Position numbers and translations under genes: made by a program. The notes below the pieces were generated by a model. It searched no databases. It was given only the letters and a program-made list of their open reading frames with translations, and had not been told where the DNA came from. A stretch of 64,000 nt of DNA from Pseudomonas trivialis (GTDB taxonomy: Bacteria; Pseudomonadota; Gammaproteobacteria; Pseudomonadales; Pseudomonadaceae): the NCBI RefSeq assembly GCF_001439805.1, contig NZ_JYLK01000002.1:124001-188000 (forward strand). The letters run 5' to 3'. Positions 17,679-33,297 of this stretch are shown here, in pieces. How positions within the stretch are numbered: position 1 is the stretch's first letter; each line of letters starts with the position of its first letter.

Positions 17679-18941
17679 TTAGAAGTTGCCTTTGACCCAA
17701 GCCTGCAACCGCTCGAACAACGGCGCTTTCGCTTCGTCGTCACTGCGGTAGCTGTCGCGGATACTCGGGCCCGACATGGAGATGCCGTCGGTCTGCTTTT
17801 GCAGCCCGTACAACAGCAAGCCCACACCGGTGGAATAAATCGGGTTGCGCACGACGTCGCCGAGGCCTTTGACGCCATGGGGCACGCCCAGGCGCACCGG
17901 CATGTGGAAGATTTCCTCGGCCAGTTCGACCGCACCTTCCATCTTCGAGGTGCCACCGGTCAGCACGATGCCGGCCGGGATCAGATCTTCGTAGCCGCTG
18001 CGACGCAGCTCAGCCTGGATCAGGGTGAACAACTCGTCGTAGCGCGGCTCGACCACTTCGGCCAGGGCCTGGCGCGACAGTTCGCGCGGTGGACGATCGC
18101 CCACGCTCGGCACCTTGATGGTTTCGCCGGCACCGGCCAGCTTGGCCAGGGCACAGGCGTAGCGAATCTTGATTTCTTCGGCGTACTGGGTCGGTGTGCG
18201 CAGCGCCATGGCGATGTCGTTGGTGACCTGATCGCCGGCAATCGGGATCACGGCGGTGTGACGGATCGCACCCTCGGTGAAGATCGCAATGTCGGTGGTG
18301 CCGCCGCCGATATCGACCAGGCATACGCCCAGTTCTTTCTCGTCGTCGGTGAGCACCGAATACGCCGAAGCCAGTTGCTCCAGAATGATGTCGTCGATTT
18401 CCAGACCGCAACGGCGCACGCATTTTTCAATGTTCTGTGCGGCGTTGACGGCGCAGGTCACCACGTGAACCTTGGCTTCCAGACGCACGCCGGACATGCC
18501 CAGGGGCTCACGCACGCCTTCCTGGTTATCGATCACGTAGTCCTGCGGCAGGGTGTGCAGCACACGCTGATCAGCCGGAATCGCCACGGCCTGGGCGGCG
18601 TCGAGTACGCGCTCAAGGTCGGCGGCGCTGACTTCACGGTCGCGGATTGCCACGATGCCGTGGGAGTTCAAGCTGCGGATATGGTTGCCGGCCACGCCGA
18701 CGAACGCCGAGTGAATTCGGCAACCGGCCATCAACTGCGCTTCTTCGATGGCGCGCTGGATCGACTGCACGGTGGACTCGATGTTCACCACCACGCCCTT
18801 CTTCAGGCCCCGGGACGGATGCGTGCCAATACCGACGATCTCGATCACGCCGTCTTCACCGACCTCACCGACCAGCGCCACCACCTTGGAGGTGCCGATA
18901 TCGAGACCGACGATCATTTTGCCGCTTTGCACGTTTGCCAT
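17679..18941 (-). CDS. ftsA: Cell division protein FtsA
   Basis: A 420-residue actin-like ATPase that tethers FtsZ to the inner membrane. The motifs MIVGLDIGTSKVVALVGE (phosphate 1), VCLVDIGGGTTDIAIF (phosphate 2) and GIVLTGGTSKMEGAVELA (adenosine) are present, and the C-terminal amphipathic helix is seen in LFERLQAWVKGNF. It lies 15 bases after ftsQ and precedes ftsZ, the standard order. Confidence 0.98.
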   Translation of the reverse strand: MANVQSGKMIVGLDIGTSKVVALVGEVGEDGVIEIVGIGTHPSRGLKKGVVVNIESTVQSIQRAIEEAQLMAGCRIHSAFVGVAGNHIRSLNSHGIVAIRDREVSAADLERVLDAAQAVAIPADQRVLHTLPQDYVIDNQEGVREPLGMSGVRLEAKVHVVTCAVNAAQNIEKCVRRCGLEIDDIILEQLASAYSVLTDDEKELGVCLVDIGGGTTDIAIFTEGAIRHTAVIPIAGDQVTNDIAMALRTPTQYAEEIKIRYACALAKLAGAGETIKVPSVGDRPPRELSRQALAEVVEPRYDELFTLIQAELRRSGYEDLIPAGIVLTGGTSKMEGAVELAEEIFHMPVRLGVPHGVKGLGDVVRNPIYSTGVGLLLYGLQKQTDGISMSGPSIRDSYRSDDEAKAPLFERLQAWVKGNF

Positions 18942-18956
18942 GGGTCCTGCCTCTTC

Positions 18957-19826
18957 TTAATTCTTCGCGACAGCGGGTTTGTCTGTCGTCGGCGCAGCCG
19001 GTTCACGCCAGCCGACGGCCAGGCCGTTGGCGTAACGCAGGTCGACGCTCGCAATGTTCGTAATCTGTTCTTTCAAGGTCTTGTCGTAGATGGCAATGAA
19101 ACGGCGCATCTTCTCCACCAAGCGGTCGCGTCCCAGCAACAACTCGATACCCGGGCCGGAACTGCCTGCCCCGGTGGTCAAAAACCAGCTGCCCCGCTCA
19201 CGCAGTTCCAGGCGTGCAATGGAGAAGCCCAGCGGCCGCAGCATCTGGCTCAAGGCCTGATACTGCTGCATCACTTGCTGCTGCGCCCGCTGCGGCCCGA
19301 ACAGCTGCGGCAGGTGCTCATAGTTGGCCAGCTCACGCGGGGTGAACGCCTGGCCCTGGTTGTTCAGCAGCGCCTCGTTGCCCCAACGCGCCACCGGCAG
19401 TTGTTCTTCCAGGCGGATCGTCACCTGGTCCGGCCAGACGCGGCGCACCTCGGCGTGGGCGATCCACGGCATCTGCTCCAGCTCCGAGCGCATCCCGGCC
19501 AGGTCGATGGTAAAGAAGCTCGCCGCCAGGTACGGGCCGATGCGCTGCTGTACTGCCTGCTGACTGATGTAGCTCAAGTCGCCCTGCACGCTGATTTTGG
19601 TGATCGGCCGGTCGGCATACGGCAGCAGCCGTTGCGCACCTTCATAGGTGCCAAAGCCCAGCACCACCAGCAGCACCGGCCAGAACAGCGCCTTGAGGAA
19701 ACCAAAATTGGCTTTCGGCAGGCGCGCCGACATCGGCTCTTTAGCCACCATACGGCTGGCACCCCGTGGCACCGGCTTGCGGCTCGGTACCTGGGAGGGC
19801 TGATGACGAAGCGATGCGCCTTTCAT
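18957..19826 (-). CDS. ftsQ: Cell division protein FtsQ
   Basis: A 289-residue bitopic divisome protein. It has a cytoplasmic basic N-terminus, one TM segment ([19 protein letters not shown]), a POTRA domain ([22 protein letters not shown]), and a beta domain ending with [13 protein letters not shown]. It begins 3 bases after the ddlB stop and probably shares its transcript. Confidence 0.96.
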   Translation of the reverse strand: MKGASLRHQPSQVPSRKPVPRGASRMVAKEPMSARLPKANFGFLKALFWPVLLVVLGFGTYEGAQRLLPYADRPITKISVQGDLSYISQQAVQQRIGPYLAASFFTIDLAGMRSELEQMPWIAHAEVRRVWPDQVTIRLEEQLPVARWGNEALLNNQGQAFTPRELANYEHLPQLFGPQRAQQQVMQQYQALSQMLRPLGFSIARLELRERGSWFLTTGAGSSGPGIELLLGRDRLVEKMRRFIAIYDKTLKEQITNIASVDLRYANGLAVGWREPAAPTTDKPAVAKN

Positions 19827-19829
19827 GTC

Positions 19830-22220
<2,391 letters not shown>

Positions 22221-22228
<8 letters not shown>

Positions 22229-23291
22229 GGGCCACCTCCAGGCAGATATCGACCACGGTGCGGGTTGCGTCAGGTTTGGCCAGGCGGCTTGCGGTGCTCG
22301 CCATGCGGTTGAGTCGTTCCGGTTGCATCAAAACCTCGGTCAGGCATGCGGCCAAATCGGCGGCGCCAGTCGTTCTTTGCGGCAGCAGGAAGGCAGCGCC
22401 CTCCCCGGCCAAATATTCGGCGTTGCGGGTCTGGTGATCGTCGATGGCATGGGGCAAAGGCACCAGCAACGACGGCAGACCGGCGGCGGCCAGTTCACTG
22501 ACGGTCAGCGCACCAGCGCGGCAGACCACCAGGTCGGCCCAGCCATAGGCATGGGCCATGTCTTTGATGAAGGGCTGCACATCAGCCTCCACACCCGCTT
22601 CGCGATAACGCTGGGCGGTGACTTCATCGTGATGTTTGCCGGCCTGATGAAACACCTCGGGACGCAGGTCCACGGGCAGTTTCGCCAGCGCTTCAGGCAG
22701 CAATGTGTTCAGCGGTTCGGCACCCAGGCTGCCGCCCAGGATCAACAGGTGCGGCTTGCGCCCTGCGAGTGACTGACGGGCAATGCCCATGAACAGTTCG
22801 GTGCGCACCGGGTTGCCGGTGGTGCGTAATTTGTCCGAGGCACCAAAGGTCTTCGGGAAGGCCTCGCACACACGCGCCGCCAGCGGCACCAGCAGGCGGT
22901 TGGCGGTGCCGGCGACGGCATTCTGTTCGTGCACGATCACCGGCACGCCGGCGAGTTTTGCCGCCACGCCACCGGGGCCGGTCACATAACCGCCAAAGCC
23001 AAGCACACACACCGGCTGCAATTCACGGATAACTCTGCGCGCCTGCCACACCGCCTTGAGCAACACAAACGGCGCCTTGAGCAGGGACAATTTGCCCTTG
23101 CCGCGCAGGCCGGTGACGTTGATCAGGTGCAGCGGCAAGCCGGCATTGGGCACCAGTTCGTTTTCGATGCCACGCGGTGTGCCCAGCCAGTGCACGCTGT
23201 AGCCACGGTTCTGGAATTCACGCGCACACGCCAGGGCCGGGAACACATGGCCCCCGGTGCCGCCCGCCATGATCAGCACATTAGCGCCCAT
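22221..23291 (-). CDS. murG: N-acetylglucosaminyltransferase MurG (lipid II synthase)
   Basis: A 356-residue GT-B glycosyltransferase on the inner face of the membrane converting lipid I to lipid II. Glycine-rich motif [30 protein letters not shown], the UDP-GlcNAc site [10 protein letters not shown], and the C-terminal [35 protein letters not shown] signature region are present. It overlaps ftsW by 11 bases. Confidence 0.98.
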
Positions 23292-24504
23292 GGGTCGGCT
23301 CCTCGGCGAAGTCGCTTTCGCTGAACTCCATCTCTTCGCTGCCCAGGTGCGTCCGACTCTCCCACTCGATGCGCAGCAACAGGCCCAGGCACGCGCAGCA
23401 AATCACCAGCGAACTGCCGCCATAGCTGAGGAACGGCAAGGTCAGGCCCTTGGTCGGCAGCAGGCCGACGTTCACGCCGATGTTGATCAGAAACTGGCCG
23501 ATCCACAGGAACGACAAGCCGTACGCCACATAAGCGGCGAAATACTGTTTGGCCTTCTCGGCCCACAAGCCGATGTACATGCCGCGTACACACACGAACA
23601 CGAACAGCGCGACGGTGCACAGCGAGCCAACCACGCCGAGCTCTTCGGCGAGCACCGAGAACACGAAGTCGGTGTGGGCTTCCGGCAGGTAGAATTGTTT
23701 CTGCACACTGTTGCCCAGGCCCACGCCCAGCCACTCGCCGCGACCGAAGGCAATCAGCGCCTGGGTCAACTGGTAGCCGGAACCGAACTGATCGGACCAG
23801 GGATCGGTGAAGGTAATCAGACGGGCCATCCGGTAAGGTTGCGCCTGCACCAGCACGGTGACCGCAGCCACCGCCAGCACCACCATCAAGGTGAAGCGGA
23901 ACAGGCCGACGCCGCCAAGGAACAGCATCGCCGCCGCCGCGCCCATCATCACCACGGTGGCGCCGAAGTCGGGTTCCATCAACAACAGGCCGGCCATCGG
24001 CAGCAGCACGATGAACGGCTTGAAGAAGCCCATCCAGCTCTCGCGCACTTCTTTCTGGCGACGCACCAGGTAGCCGGCGAGGTAAATCACCACGAACACC
24101 TTGGCGATTTCCGACGGCTGCACGTTGAACGCGCCGAAACCGATCCAGCGCATCGAACCGTTCACCTCGCGGCCAATGCCGGGCAGGATCACCATGATCA
24201 GCAGGCCAAACGCGCCGATCAGCATCAGCCAGCCCAGGCGTTGCCAGGTGGCGATGGGGATCATCATGGTGACGATGCACGCGCCGAGGCCGATCACCAG
24301 GTACACCAGGTGACGGATCATCATGTACAGCGTGTTGCCCGACTGCACGGCGGCCACTTCGGACGACGCCGAGGTGATCATCACCAGGCCCAGGCCCAGC
24401 AGCGCGAGGCAGCCGGCGAGCATCGGGAAATCGAGGTCGATGCCGCGCCCGGTGATGATCGGCGACGGATACGGCTTGATGATGTTTCTCAGGTTGAGGC
24501 TCAT
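23281..24504 (-). CDS. ftsW: SEDS-family lipid II polymerase FtsW
   Basis: A 407-residue integral membrane protein with ten predicted TM helices, the septal peptidoglycan polymerase acting with FtsI. Family landmarks include LMEPDFGATVVMMG and a C-terminal LPFLSYGGSSLV motif. Its last residues overlap murG, and it overlaps murD by 4 bases. Confidence 0.97.
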   Translation of the reverse strand: MSLNLRNIIKPYPSPIITGRGIDLDFPMLAGCLALLGLGLVMITSASSEVAAVQSGNTLYMMIRHLVYLVIGLGACIVTMMIPIATWQRLGWLMLIGAFGLLIMVILPGIGREVNGSMRWIGFGAFNVQPSEIAKVFVVIYLAGYLVRRQKEVRESWMGFFKPFIVLLPMAGLLLMEPDFGATVVMMGAAAAMLFLGGVGLFRFTLMVVLAVAAVTVLVQAQPYRMARLITFTDPWSDQFGSGYQLTQALIAFGRGEWLGVGLGNSVQKQFYLPEAHTDFVFSVLAEELGVVGSLCTVALFVFVCVRGMYIGLWAEKAKQYFAAYVAYGLSFLWIGQFLINIGVNVGLLPTKGLTLPFLSYGGSSLVICCACLGLLLRIEWESRTHLGSEEMEFSESDFAEEPTHGR

Positions 24505-25847
24505 GCCAAAGCCTCCACGGCGCGGGCGAACAACTGGCCGCGCTCTTCATAATTCTTGAACATGTCGAAACTGGCGCACGCCGGCGACAGCAGCACCGCA
24601 TCGCCCGGCTGGGCCAGCGCCTTGCACCGGGCAATCGCGTCGTCCAGAGAGGCGGCACGTACGTGTGGCACATCGTTGCCGAGGGCGGCGGCGATCAGGC
24701 CCGAATCCCGGCCCATCAGCACCACGGCGCGGCAATGGGCGGCGACCGGCGCCTTGAGGTCCCTGAAGTCGGCGCCCTTGCCGTCGCCACCGGCGATCAG
24801 CACCAGCTTGCCGTCGATGTCGGCGCCCAGGCCTTCGATGGCCGCCAATGCAGCACCCACGTTGGTGGCCTTGGAATCGTTGTAATAACTGACGCCGTCA
24901 AGGTCACGCACCCATTGGCAGCGATGCTCGAGACCGCCGAAGGTGCGCAGGCTCGACAGCATGGCGTCAAACGGCAGGCCCACGGCGTGCCCGAGTGCCA
25001 GGGCTGCGAGGGCGTTGGACTGGTTATGGGCGCCACGGATTTTCAGCTCGCGCACCGGCATCAGGTTCTGGAATTCGAAGGCCAGGTATTTCTCGCCGTT
25101 CTCTTCACGAATGCCGAAGCCCTTGAAGTCGGGTTTGCCCAGGCCGAAGGTCCAGCACGGCAGGCCCTCGCCCATCAACGGACGGCTCAGGGCATCCTGG
25201 CGGTTGACCACCACTTGCCGCGCACCGCGGAAGATCCGGTGCTTGGCCAGGTGATAGGCCGGCAGGCCGCTGTAGCGGTCCATGTGGTCTTCACTCACGT
25301 TCAACACGGTGGCGACTTCGGCGCCCAGGTCGTGGGTGGTTTCCAGCTGGAAGCTCGACAGCTCCATCACGTACAGCTCGACATCGTCGCTGAGCAAATC
25401 CAGCGCCGGCACGCCAAGGTTGCCGCCCACGGCCACGCGCTTGCCGGCCGCAGCCGCCATTTCGCCCACCAGGGTGGTCACGGTGCTTTTTGCGTTGGAA
25501 CCGCTGATCGCCACGATTGGCGCTTTGACGTTACGCGCAAACAGGTCGATATCGCCGGACAGCTTCACACCACGCGCCGCTGCCGCTTGCAGGGCGGGGG
25601 TCGCCAGGGCCAGGCCGGGGCTCACGTAGAGCTCATCGGCGCGGCACAGAAACTCGACGTCCAGTTCGCCACAACGCACTTCCACATGCGGGTAGTCACG
25701 GCGCAGCGTGACCAGCTCCGGTGGATTTTCCCGCGTGTCGGCCACGGCAAACGACGTGCCCCGGTTCGCCAGGAAGCGAACCAGGGACATGCCGCTCTTG
25801 CCGAGGCCGACAATGATGCGGAAGTGGTCTGAAGCGATCAGGGACAC
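24501..25847 (-). CDS. murD: UDP-N-acetylmuramoyl-L-alanine--D-glutamate ligase
   Basis: A 448-residue Mur ligase adding D-Glu. N-terminal IIVGLGKSGMSLVRFL, ATP-binding AISGSNAKSTVTTLVGEMA (Ala where many homologues have Gly before the Lys), LNVSEDHMDRY, and the C-terminal LLSPACASFDMFKNYEERG are all present. Coupled to ftsW by a 4-base overlap; 6 bases after mraY. Confidence 0.98.
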   Translation of the reverse strand: MSLIASDHFRIIVGLGKSGMSLVRFLANRGTSFAVADTRENPPELVTLRRDYPHVEVRCGELDVEFLCRADELYVSPGLALATPALQAAAARGVKLSGDIDLFARNVKAPIVAISGSNAKSTVTTLVGEMAAAAGKRVAVGGNLGVPALDLLSDDVELYVMELSSFQLETTHDLGAEVATVLNVSEDHMDRYSGLPAYHLAKHRIFRGARQVVVNRQDALSRPLMGEGLPCWTFGLGKPDFKGFGIREENGEKYLAFEFQNLMPVRELKIRGAHNQSNALAALALGHAVGLPFDAMLSSLRTFGGLEHRCQWVRDLDGVSYYNDSKATNVGAALAAIEGLGADIDGKLVLIAGGDGKGADFRDLKAPVAAHCRAVVLMGRDSGLIAAALGNDVPHVRAASLDDAIARCKALAQPGDAVLLSPACASFDMFKNYEERGQLFARAVEALA

Positions 25848-25853
25848 TCGTTT

Positions 25854-26936
25854 CTACCTCAGTTTCAGGGTGGCAAGGCCGACCAGGACCAGAATCACGG
25901 TGATAATCCAGAAACGGACGATCACGCGCGGCTCAGGCCAGCCCTTGAGTTCAAAGTGGTGGTGAATCGGCGCCATGCGAAACACGCGGCGCCCGGTCAA
26001 CTTGAAGGACGCCACCTGGATGACCACCGACAGGGTTTCCATCACGAACACACCGCCCATGATGAACAGCACGATTTCCTGGCGCACGATCACGGCGATG
26101 GTGCCCAGCGCGGCGCCCAGCGCCAGTGCGCCGACGTCGCCCATGAAGACCTGCGCCGGGTAGGTGTTGAACCAGAGGAACCCCAGGCCCGCGCCGATGA
26201 GCGCGCCGCAGAACACGATCAGCTCACCCGCGCCCGGCACGTAGGGAATCAGCAGGTATTCAGCGAATTTCACGTTACCCGACAGGTAGCAGAAGATGCC
26301 AAGCGCGCCGCCCACCATCACCGTCGGCATGATCGCCAGGCCATCGAGGCCGTCAGTCAGGTTGACCGCGTTACTGGAGCCGACGATCACGAAGTAGGTC
26401 AGCACCACGAAGCCGATGCCCAACGGGATGCTGGCGTCCTTGAACATCGGGATGATCAGGGTGGTTTCCACGGCGCTTGGCGCGGTGGTGTACAGGAAGA
26501 TCGCCGCGGCCAGGCCGAACACCGACTGCCAGAAGTACTTCCAGCGGCTCGGCAGGCCCTTGGAATTTTTCTCGATCACTTTGCGGTAGTCATCGACCCA
26601 GCCGATGGCGCCGAACAACAGGGTCACCAGCAACACCACCCACACGTAGCGGTTGTGCAGGTCAGCCCAGAGCACGGTGCTGATGCCGATGGACGACAGG
26701 ATCAACGCGCCGCCCATGGTGGGAGTGCCGGATTTGGACAGGTGCGACTGCGGCCCGTCATTGCGCACCGATTGACCAATTTGCAGGTTCTGCAGGGTGC
26801 GGATCATCCACGGCCCCAGAAACAGCGACAAGCACAACGCGGTCAGCACACCGAGAATCCCGCGCAGGGTCAGGTACTGAAAGACCGCGAAGCCTTTGTG
26901 AAACTGTTGCAGATACTCAGCCAGCAGCAGCAGCAT
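25854..26936 (-). CDS. mraY: Phospho-MurNAc-pentapeptide transferase MraY
   Basis: A 360-residue ten-helix membrane enzyme making lipid I on undecaprenyl phosphate. It carries the catalytic Asp pair in [23 protein letters not shown] with NAVNLTDG, and the C-terminal [17 protein letters not shown]. The ATG start ([12 protein letters not shown]) overlaps the murF stop by one base; an in-frame GTG nine codons upstream lies inside murF. Confidence 0.98.
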   Translation of the reverse strand: MLLLLAEYLQQFHKGFAVFQYLTLRGILGVLTALCLSLFLGPWMIRTLQNLQIGQSVRNDGPQSHLSKSGTPTMGGALILSSIGISTVLWADLHNRYVWVVLLVTLLFGAIGWVDDYRKVIEKNSKGLPSRWKYFWQSVFGLAAAIFLYTTAPSAVETTLIIPMFKDASIPLGIGFVVLTYFVIVGSSNAVNLTDGLDGLAIMPTVMVGGALGIFCYLSGNVKFAEYLLIPYVPGAGELIVFCGALIGAGLGFLWFNTYPAQVFMGDVGALALGAALGTIAVIVRQEIVLFIMGGVFVMETLSVVIQVASFKLTGRRVFRMAPIHHHFELKGWPEPRVIVRFWIITVILVLVGLATLKLR

Positions 26937-28306
26937 TAATGTTTCTCCGTACTGGAACCGCACAAGGCTGCGACGACGTTTTCCATCACCGCGCTGCGCG
27001 ATCCCTTGATCAAAAGGGTTGTCTGTGGGTCTTGTTCAGCCGCCTTCAGCGCTTCAATCAGCTCGCCCTGGGTCGCGAAATGCTGCGCGCCGGCGCCAAA
27101 GGCCGTGACCGCGTGGGCCATGTTCGGGCCGACGGCGTAGAGCGCGTCGACCTTGCCGGCGGCATACGCGCCGACTTCGCGATGGCCTTGCTCGGCCCAG
27201 TCGCCCAGCTCGCCGATATCCCCGAGCACCAGCACCTTGCGCCCGGCAAAGCCGTTGAGCAGGTCGACCGCAGCGTTGATGGAAGACGGGTTGGCGTTGT
27301 AGGTGTCATCGATCACGCGCATGCCGTTGCCCGCCAGTTGCGCGACCGTGCGGCCCTTGACCGGCTGCACCGCCCCCAGGCCGCTGGCGATTCCGGCCAG
27401 GGGGACGCCCAAGGCATGGGCGGCGGCGGCGGCAGCCAGGGCATTGGCGACGTTATGGTTGCCCAACAGGTTCAGTTGCACATGCGCGCTGCCTTGCGGC
27501 GTGTGCAAGGTGAAGGACGGGCACCCACGCGCATCGACGGCGATGCCGGAGGCATGAAAATCCGCTGCGGCATTCAGCACCGCAAACGTCAGCACCTTGC
27601 GACCGGCAGCGCGGATACGCCAGGTCTCGAACGCCTTGTCATCGAGGTTCAACACGGCCGTACCCGACGCGTCCAGGCCTTCAAGGATTTCACCCTTGGC
27701 CTCGACGATTTTTTCCGGGCCGCCGAATTCGCCCACGTGGGCAGTGCCGGCGTTGTTGATCACGGCAACGTGGGGCTTGGTCAGCGCCACGGTGTAGGCG
27801 ATTTCGCCGACGCGCGAGGCGCCCAGCTCGATCACGGCGGCGGTGTGTTCCGGGGCCAGTTCGAGCAGGGTCAGCGGTGCGCCAAAATCATTGTTCAGGT
27901 TGCCACGGGTGGCGAGCACCGGGCCGCGCGTACGCAGCACGCCGGCGAGCAGTTCCTTGACCGTGGTCTTGCCGCTGGAGCCGGTGATGGCCGCCACGGG
28001 TTTATCGAAGGCGGCACGGTTCAGCGCGCCCAACTGGCCAAGGGCCAGGCGGGTGTCGGCGACCAGCAGTTGCGGCAAGGCAGCGTCAGTCACTTCGCGC
28101 TCGACCAGAGCGCCAACGGCGCCCTTGGCGGCCACATCGTTCAGATAGTCGTGGCCGTCGAAACGCGGGCCGGTCAGTGCCACAAACACTTGCCCGGGCG
28201 TGATGTTGCGGCTGTCGATACTGACCCCGTCGAAACGGCAATCACCGGACAGCACACGGGCCGACAGAGCCTGGGCGAGCTCGTGGAACGTCATGGCTTT
28301 AAGCAT
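26936..28306 (-). CDS. murF: UDP-MurNAc-tripeptide--D-Ala-D-Ala ligase
   Basis: A 456-residue Mur ligase adding the D-Ala-D-Ala dipeptide. N-terminal [23 protein letters not shown] site [34 protein letters not shown], and [18 protein letters not shown] are typical. It overlaps murE by 8 bases. Confidence 0.98.
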   Translation of the reverse strand: MLKAMTFHELAQALSARVLSGDCRFDGVSIDSRNITPGQVFVALTGPRFDGHDYLNDVAAKGAVGALVEREVTDAALPQLLVADTRLALGQLGALNRAAFDKPVAAITGSSGKTTVKELLAGVLRTRGPVLATRGNLNNDFGAPLTLLELAPEHTAAVIELGASRVGEIAYTVALTKPHVAVINNAGTAHVGEFGGPEKIVEAKGEILEGLDASGTAVLNLDDKAFETWRIRAAGRKVLTFAVLNAAADFHASGIAVDARGCPSFTLHTPQGSAHVQLNLLGNHNVANALAAAAAAHALGVPLAGIASGLGAVQPVKGRTVAQLAGNGMRVIDDTYNANPSSINAAVDLLNGFAGRKVLVLGDIGELGDWAEQGHREVGAYAAGKVDALYAVGPNMAHAVTAFGAGAQHFATQGELIEALKAAEQDPQTTLLIKGSRSAVMENVVAALCGSSTEKH

Positions 28307-29761
28307 GGGCGGCCTCCCAGGCAGTCAGGGCACGCTCAGCCTCGACCAGGTCGGAGAAGGCATGGCGTTCGCCGTTGATTTCCTGATAGTCCTCGTGACC
28401 TTTGCCCGCCAGTACCACCACGTCGTCCGCGCTGGCGCTGGCGATCAGTTGGGCAATGGCGGCGCCACGACCGGCGACGAACGTCACGTTCGCGGTGTCT
28501 TTAAAGCCTTGGCGAATGTCATCGAAAATTCGCGCCGGGTCTTCGCTGCGCGGGTTGTCATCGGTCACCAGCACACCATCGGCCAGGCGTTCGACAATGC
28601 CGGCCATCAGCGGGCGCTTGCCGCGATCACGATCACCGCCACAGCCGAACAGGCAAAGCAGCTTGCCCTTGGCGTGCGGACGCAGCGCCAAGAGGACTTT
28701 TTCCAGCGCGTCGGGGGTGTGAGCGTAATCAACCACCACCAGCGGCTGCGTGCCGCCGCCCAGGCGCTGCATGCGTCCAGCCGGGCATTCGAGCATTGGC
28801 AGCACCTTGAGAATTTCGTCGAGGGCGTAATCCAGGCCGAGCAAGGCGCCGACAGCGGCGAGCACGTTGCTCAGGTTGAAACGGCCGAGCAAGGTGCTGC
28901 GCAGGTGGTGCTCGCCTTGTGGCGTCACCAGGGTGGCACGCACACCTTCGTCGTTGAACCGGGCCTGACGGCAATACAGGTACGCGCTGGAATCGTCCAG
29001 GCTGTAGGTGATCAGGCGCGCTTCACTGTGCTGTGCAGCCAGTTGCCGGCCGAAGTCATCGTCCAGGTTGATCACCCGGCACTTGAGGTCGTTCCAGGCA
29101 AACAGCCTGGCCTTGGCGGCGCCGTACGCTTCCATGGTGCCGTGGTAGTCAAGATGGTCGCGGGACAGGTTGGTCATCACGGCCACATCGAAGGCCAGCG
29201 CGGTGACGCGACCCTGATCGAGGCCGTGGGACGACACTTCCATGGCGACGGCCCTGGCCCCGGCCTTTTTCAGGTCGGCCAGGGTCGCCTGCACGGCAAT
29301 CGGGTTCGGCGTGGTGTGCAGACCGCTTTGCAGCGCGCCATAAAAGCCGGTGCCCAGGGTGCCGACGATGCCGCAATGCTGACCCAGCAGGTCAAGGGCC
29401 TGGGCGACCAGTTGGGTCACGCTGGTCTTGCCGTTGGTGCCGGTGACGCCCACCAGATTGAGGTGGCGACTTGGCTCACCGTAAAACCGCCCGGCGATAT
29501 CCGACAACTGCCGGGCCAGGCCCTTGACCGGAATCAGCGGCACGTCGGTGATCGGCAACACAGTGGCGCCTTCCACTTCATAGGCCACGGCTGCCGCACC
29601 GCGCTGCAAGGCATCGGCGATGTGTTCACGGCCGTCGAACTTGCCACCCGGCACGGCCAGAAACAGGTCACCGGCACGTACATTACGGCTGTCCAGGGTC
29701 AGCTCGCGAATCAGCAGATCGCGACCGGCGTGGGCAAAAATCTTGTTCAGGCTAAGGGACA

Positions 29762-29762
<1 letters not shown>
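28299..29762 (-). CDS. murE: UDP-MurNAc-L-Ala-D-Glu--meso-diaminopimelate ligase
   Basis: A 487-residue Mur ligase adding the third stem residue. ATP site GVTGTNGKTSVTQLVAQ and the DNPR motif (VTDDNPRSEDPARIF) that selects meso-diaminopimelate rather than lysine are intact. The ATG at 29762 is chosen over the TTG one codon earlier; it overlaps the ftsI stop codon. Confidence 0.98.
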
Positions 29763-31793
<2,031 letters not shown>

Positions 31794-31797
<4 letters not shown>

Positions 31798-32741
31798 CGC
31801 AACTTCTCCGCGACGCGCATGACGGCGCTACGGGAACGTGGGTTGGCCTTGAGTTCAGCTTCGGAGGCGAACTGCGCTTTGCCATGGACTTTGATTTTCG
31901 GCACAAAGGCTTCGAAACGTACCGGCAGGTTGCGCGGCAGGTTGTCGGACTCGCCCTTGACCAGGCGACGCATGAACAGCTTGACGATGCGGTCTTCCAG
32001 CGAGTGGAAGCTGATCACCACCAGGCGACCGCCCACTTCCAGCGCTTCCAGAGCAGCTTCGAGGCCGGCTTCCAGATCGCCCAGTTCGTTGTTGACGTGA
32101 ATACGCAGGCCCTGGAACGCACGGGTCGCCGGGTTCTTGCCCTTTTCCCAGGCGGGATTGGCCACTTTCAGCACTTCGGCGAGGTCTGCGGTGCGCTCGA
32201 ACGGCTGGACCTCCCGGCGCTCGACCACGGCACGCGCCATGCGGCCGGCGAAGCGCTCTTCACCGTATTCCTTGAATACGCGGGCGATTTCTTCCACCGG
32301 GGCAGTGGCGATGAACTGCGCAGCGCTGACGCCACGGGTAGGGTCCATGCGCATGTCGAGCGGACCGTCGTTCATGAAGCTGAAGCCGCGCTCCGGGTCG
32401 TCAAGCTGCGGCGAGGACACGCCCAGATCGAGTAGAACCCCGGCCACCTTGCCCGCCATGCCGCGCTCGGCCACTTCGGCACCCAGCTCGGCAAAGCTGC
32501 GCTGCACAACGACAAAGCGGCCGTCTTCGGCCGCTAGCGCTTGCCCGGTGGCAATCGCTTGAGGGTCTTTGTCGAACCCGAGGAGTTTGCCGTCGGGCCC
32601 GAGCTGACTGAGTATCAGGCGGCTATGCCCGCCCCTGCCGAACGTGCCGTCCAGATAGCAGCCATCGGCGCGTACGGCGAGAGCCTCAACGGCTTCGTCG
32701 AGCAGTACGGTGATGTGGTTAAAGCCGCTATCGATAGTCAC
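31794..32741 (-). CDS. rsmH: 16S rRNA m4C1402 methyltransferase RsmH
   Basis: A 315-residue SAM-dependent methyltransferase (formerly MraW). [13 protein letters not shown], the SAM motif [40 protein letters not shown], and [16 protein letters not shown] are diagnostic. It modifies C1402 at the ribosomal P site, the same nucleotide that RsmI, encoded about 1.3 kb away, methylates on its 2'-O. Confidence 0.98.
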
Positions 32742-33193
32742 AGGATCAGATCACGCAGTTCGTCGGGCATGGCACCCGGTTGTTGAATAGCCGCCAGGTC
32801 AGCTGCGGAAACAGCATCCCAGGCATCTTCGTCCCACAATTGGAACTTGTTCAGTTGGCCAACCAGCATTGCGCGCTTGTCGAGCCTGGCGTATTCGCGC
32901 AAACGCGGGGGCACCAGGAAACGACCACTGCCATCGAGCTCGAGGTCGACGGCATTACCAATCAGCAAACGTTGCAGACGGCGGTTTTCTTCACGCAATG
33001 AAGGCAGGGCACGCAGCTTGGTTTCGATCAACTCCCACTCATCGAGCGGGTAAACACATAAACAAGGGTCAACAGCGTCAATCGTGATGATTAATTGCCC
33101 GGAACTTCGCGAAATCAGCTCGTCACGATACCGGCTCGGCATAGCGAGACGGCCTTTTGCATCGAGACTGATTGCGTTAGCTCCGCGAAACAC
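32738..33193 (-). CDS. mraZ: Transcriptional regulator MraZ
   Basis: A 151-residue protein with two SpoVT/AbrB-type half-domains ([25 protein letters not shown] and [22 protein letters not shown]). MraZ binds direct repeats upstream of its own gene and represses the dcw operon; matching repeats are visible at 33236-33261. The start is a GTG at 33193 with GGAG 10 bases upstream. It overlaps rsmH by 4 bases. Confidence 0.97.
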   Translation of the reverse strand: MFRGANAISLDAKGRLAMPSRYRDELISRSSGQLIITIDAVDPCLCVYPLDEWELIETKLRALPSLREENRRLQRLLIGNAVDLELDGSGRFLVPPRLREYARLDKRAMLVGQLNKFQLWDEDAWDAVSAADLAAIQQPGAMPDELRDLIL

Positions 33194-33235
33194 AGATGCG
33201 TTTCTCCAAATTTTAGCGTTTTACGTTCAAAAAAC

Positions 33236-33261
33236 CCACTTTGTGCCACTTTCCGCCACTT
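33236..33261 (-). promoter_or_regulatory. MraZ-box: three direct repeats of AAGTGG
   Basis: On the minus strand AAGTGGCGGA, AAGTGGCACA and AAGTGGG follow one another with an exact 10-base period (CCACTT at 33236, 33246 and 33256 on the plus strand). In other bacteria MraZ binds GTGGG/TGGGN-type repeats with the same one-turn spacing. They lie at and just after the predicted transcription start of the dcw promoter, well placed for autorepression. Confidence 0.75.
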
Positions 33262-33267
33262 GCGCAC

Positions 33268-33297
33268 ACTATAGGAATGCGCCCACCACACCGTCAA
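33268..33297 (-). promoter_or_regulatory. dcw cluster promoter (Pmra)
   Basis: On the minus strand TTGACG (33292-33297), 18-base spacer, TATAGT (33268-33273), about 75 bases before the mraZ GTG. This is a good sigma-70 match immediately upstream of the MraZ repeats. Confidence 0.7.

Noticed and set aside
16415..17956. Upstream extension of ftsZ by about 115 codons
   Set aside because: The extension lies in another frame of ftsA and lacks similarity to FtsZ; a strong ribosome site precedes the ATG at 17611.
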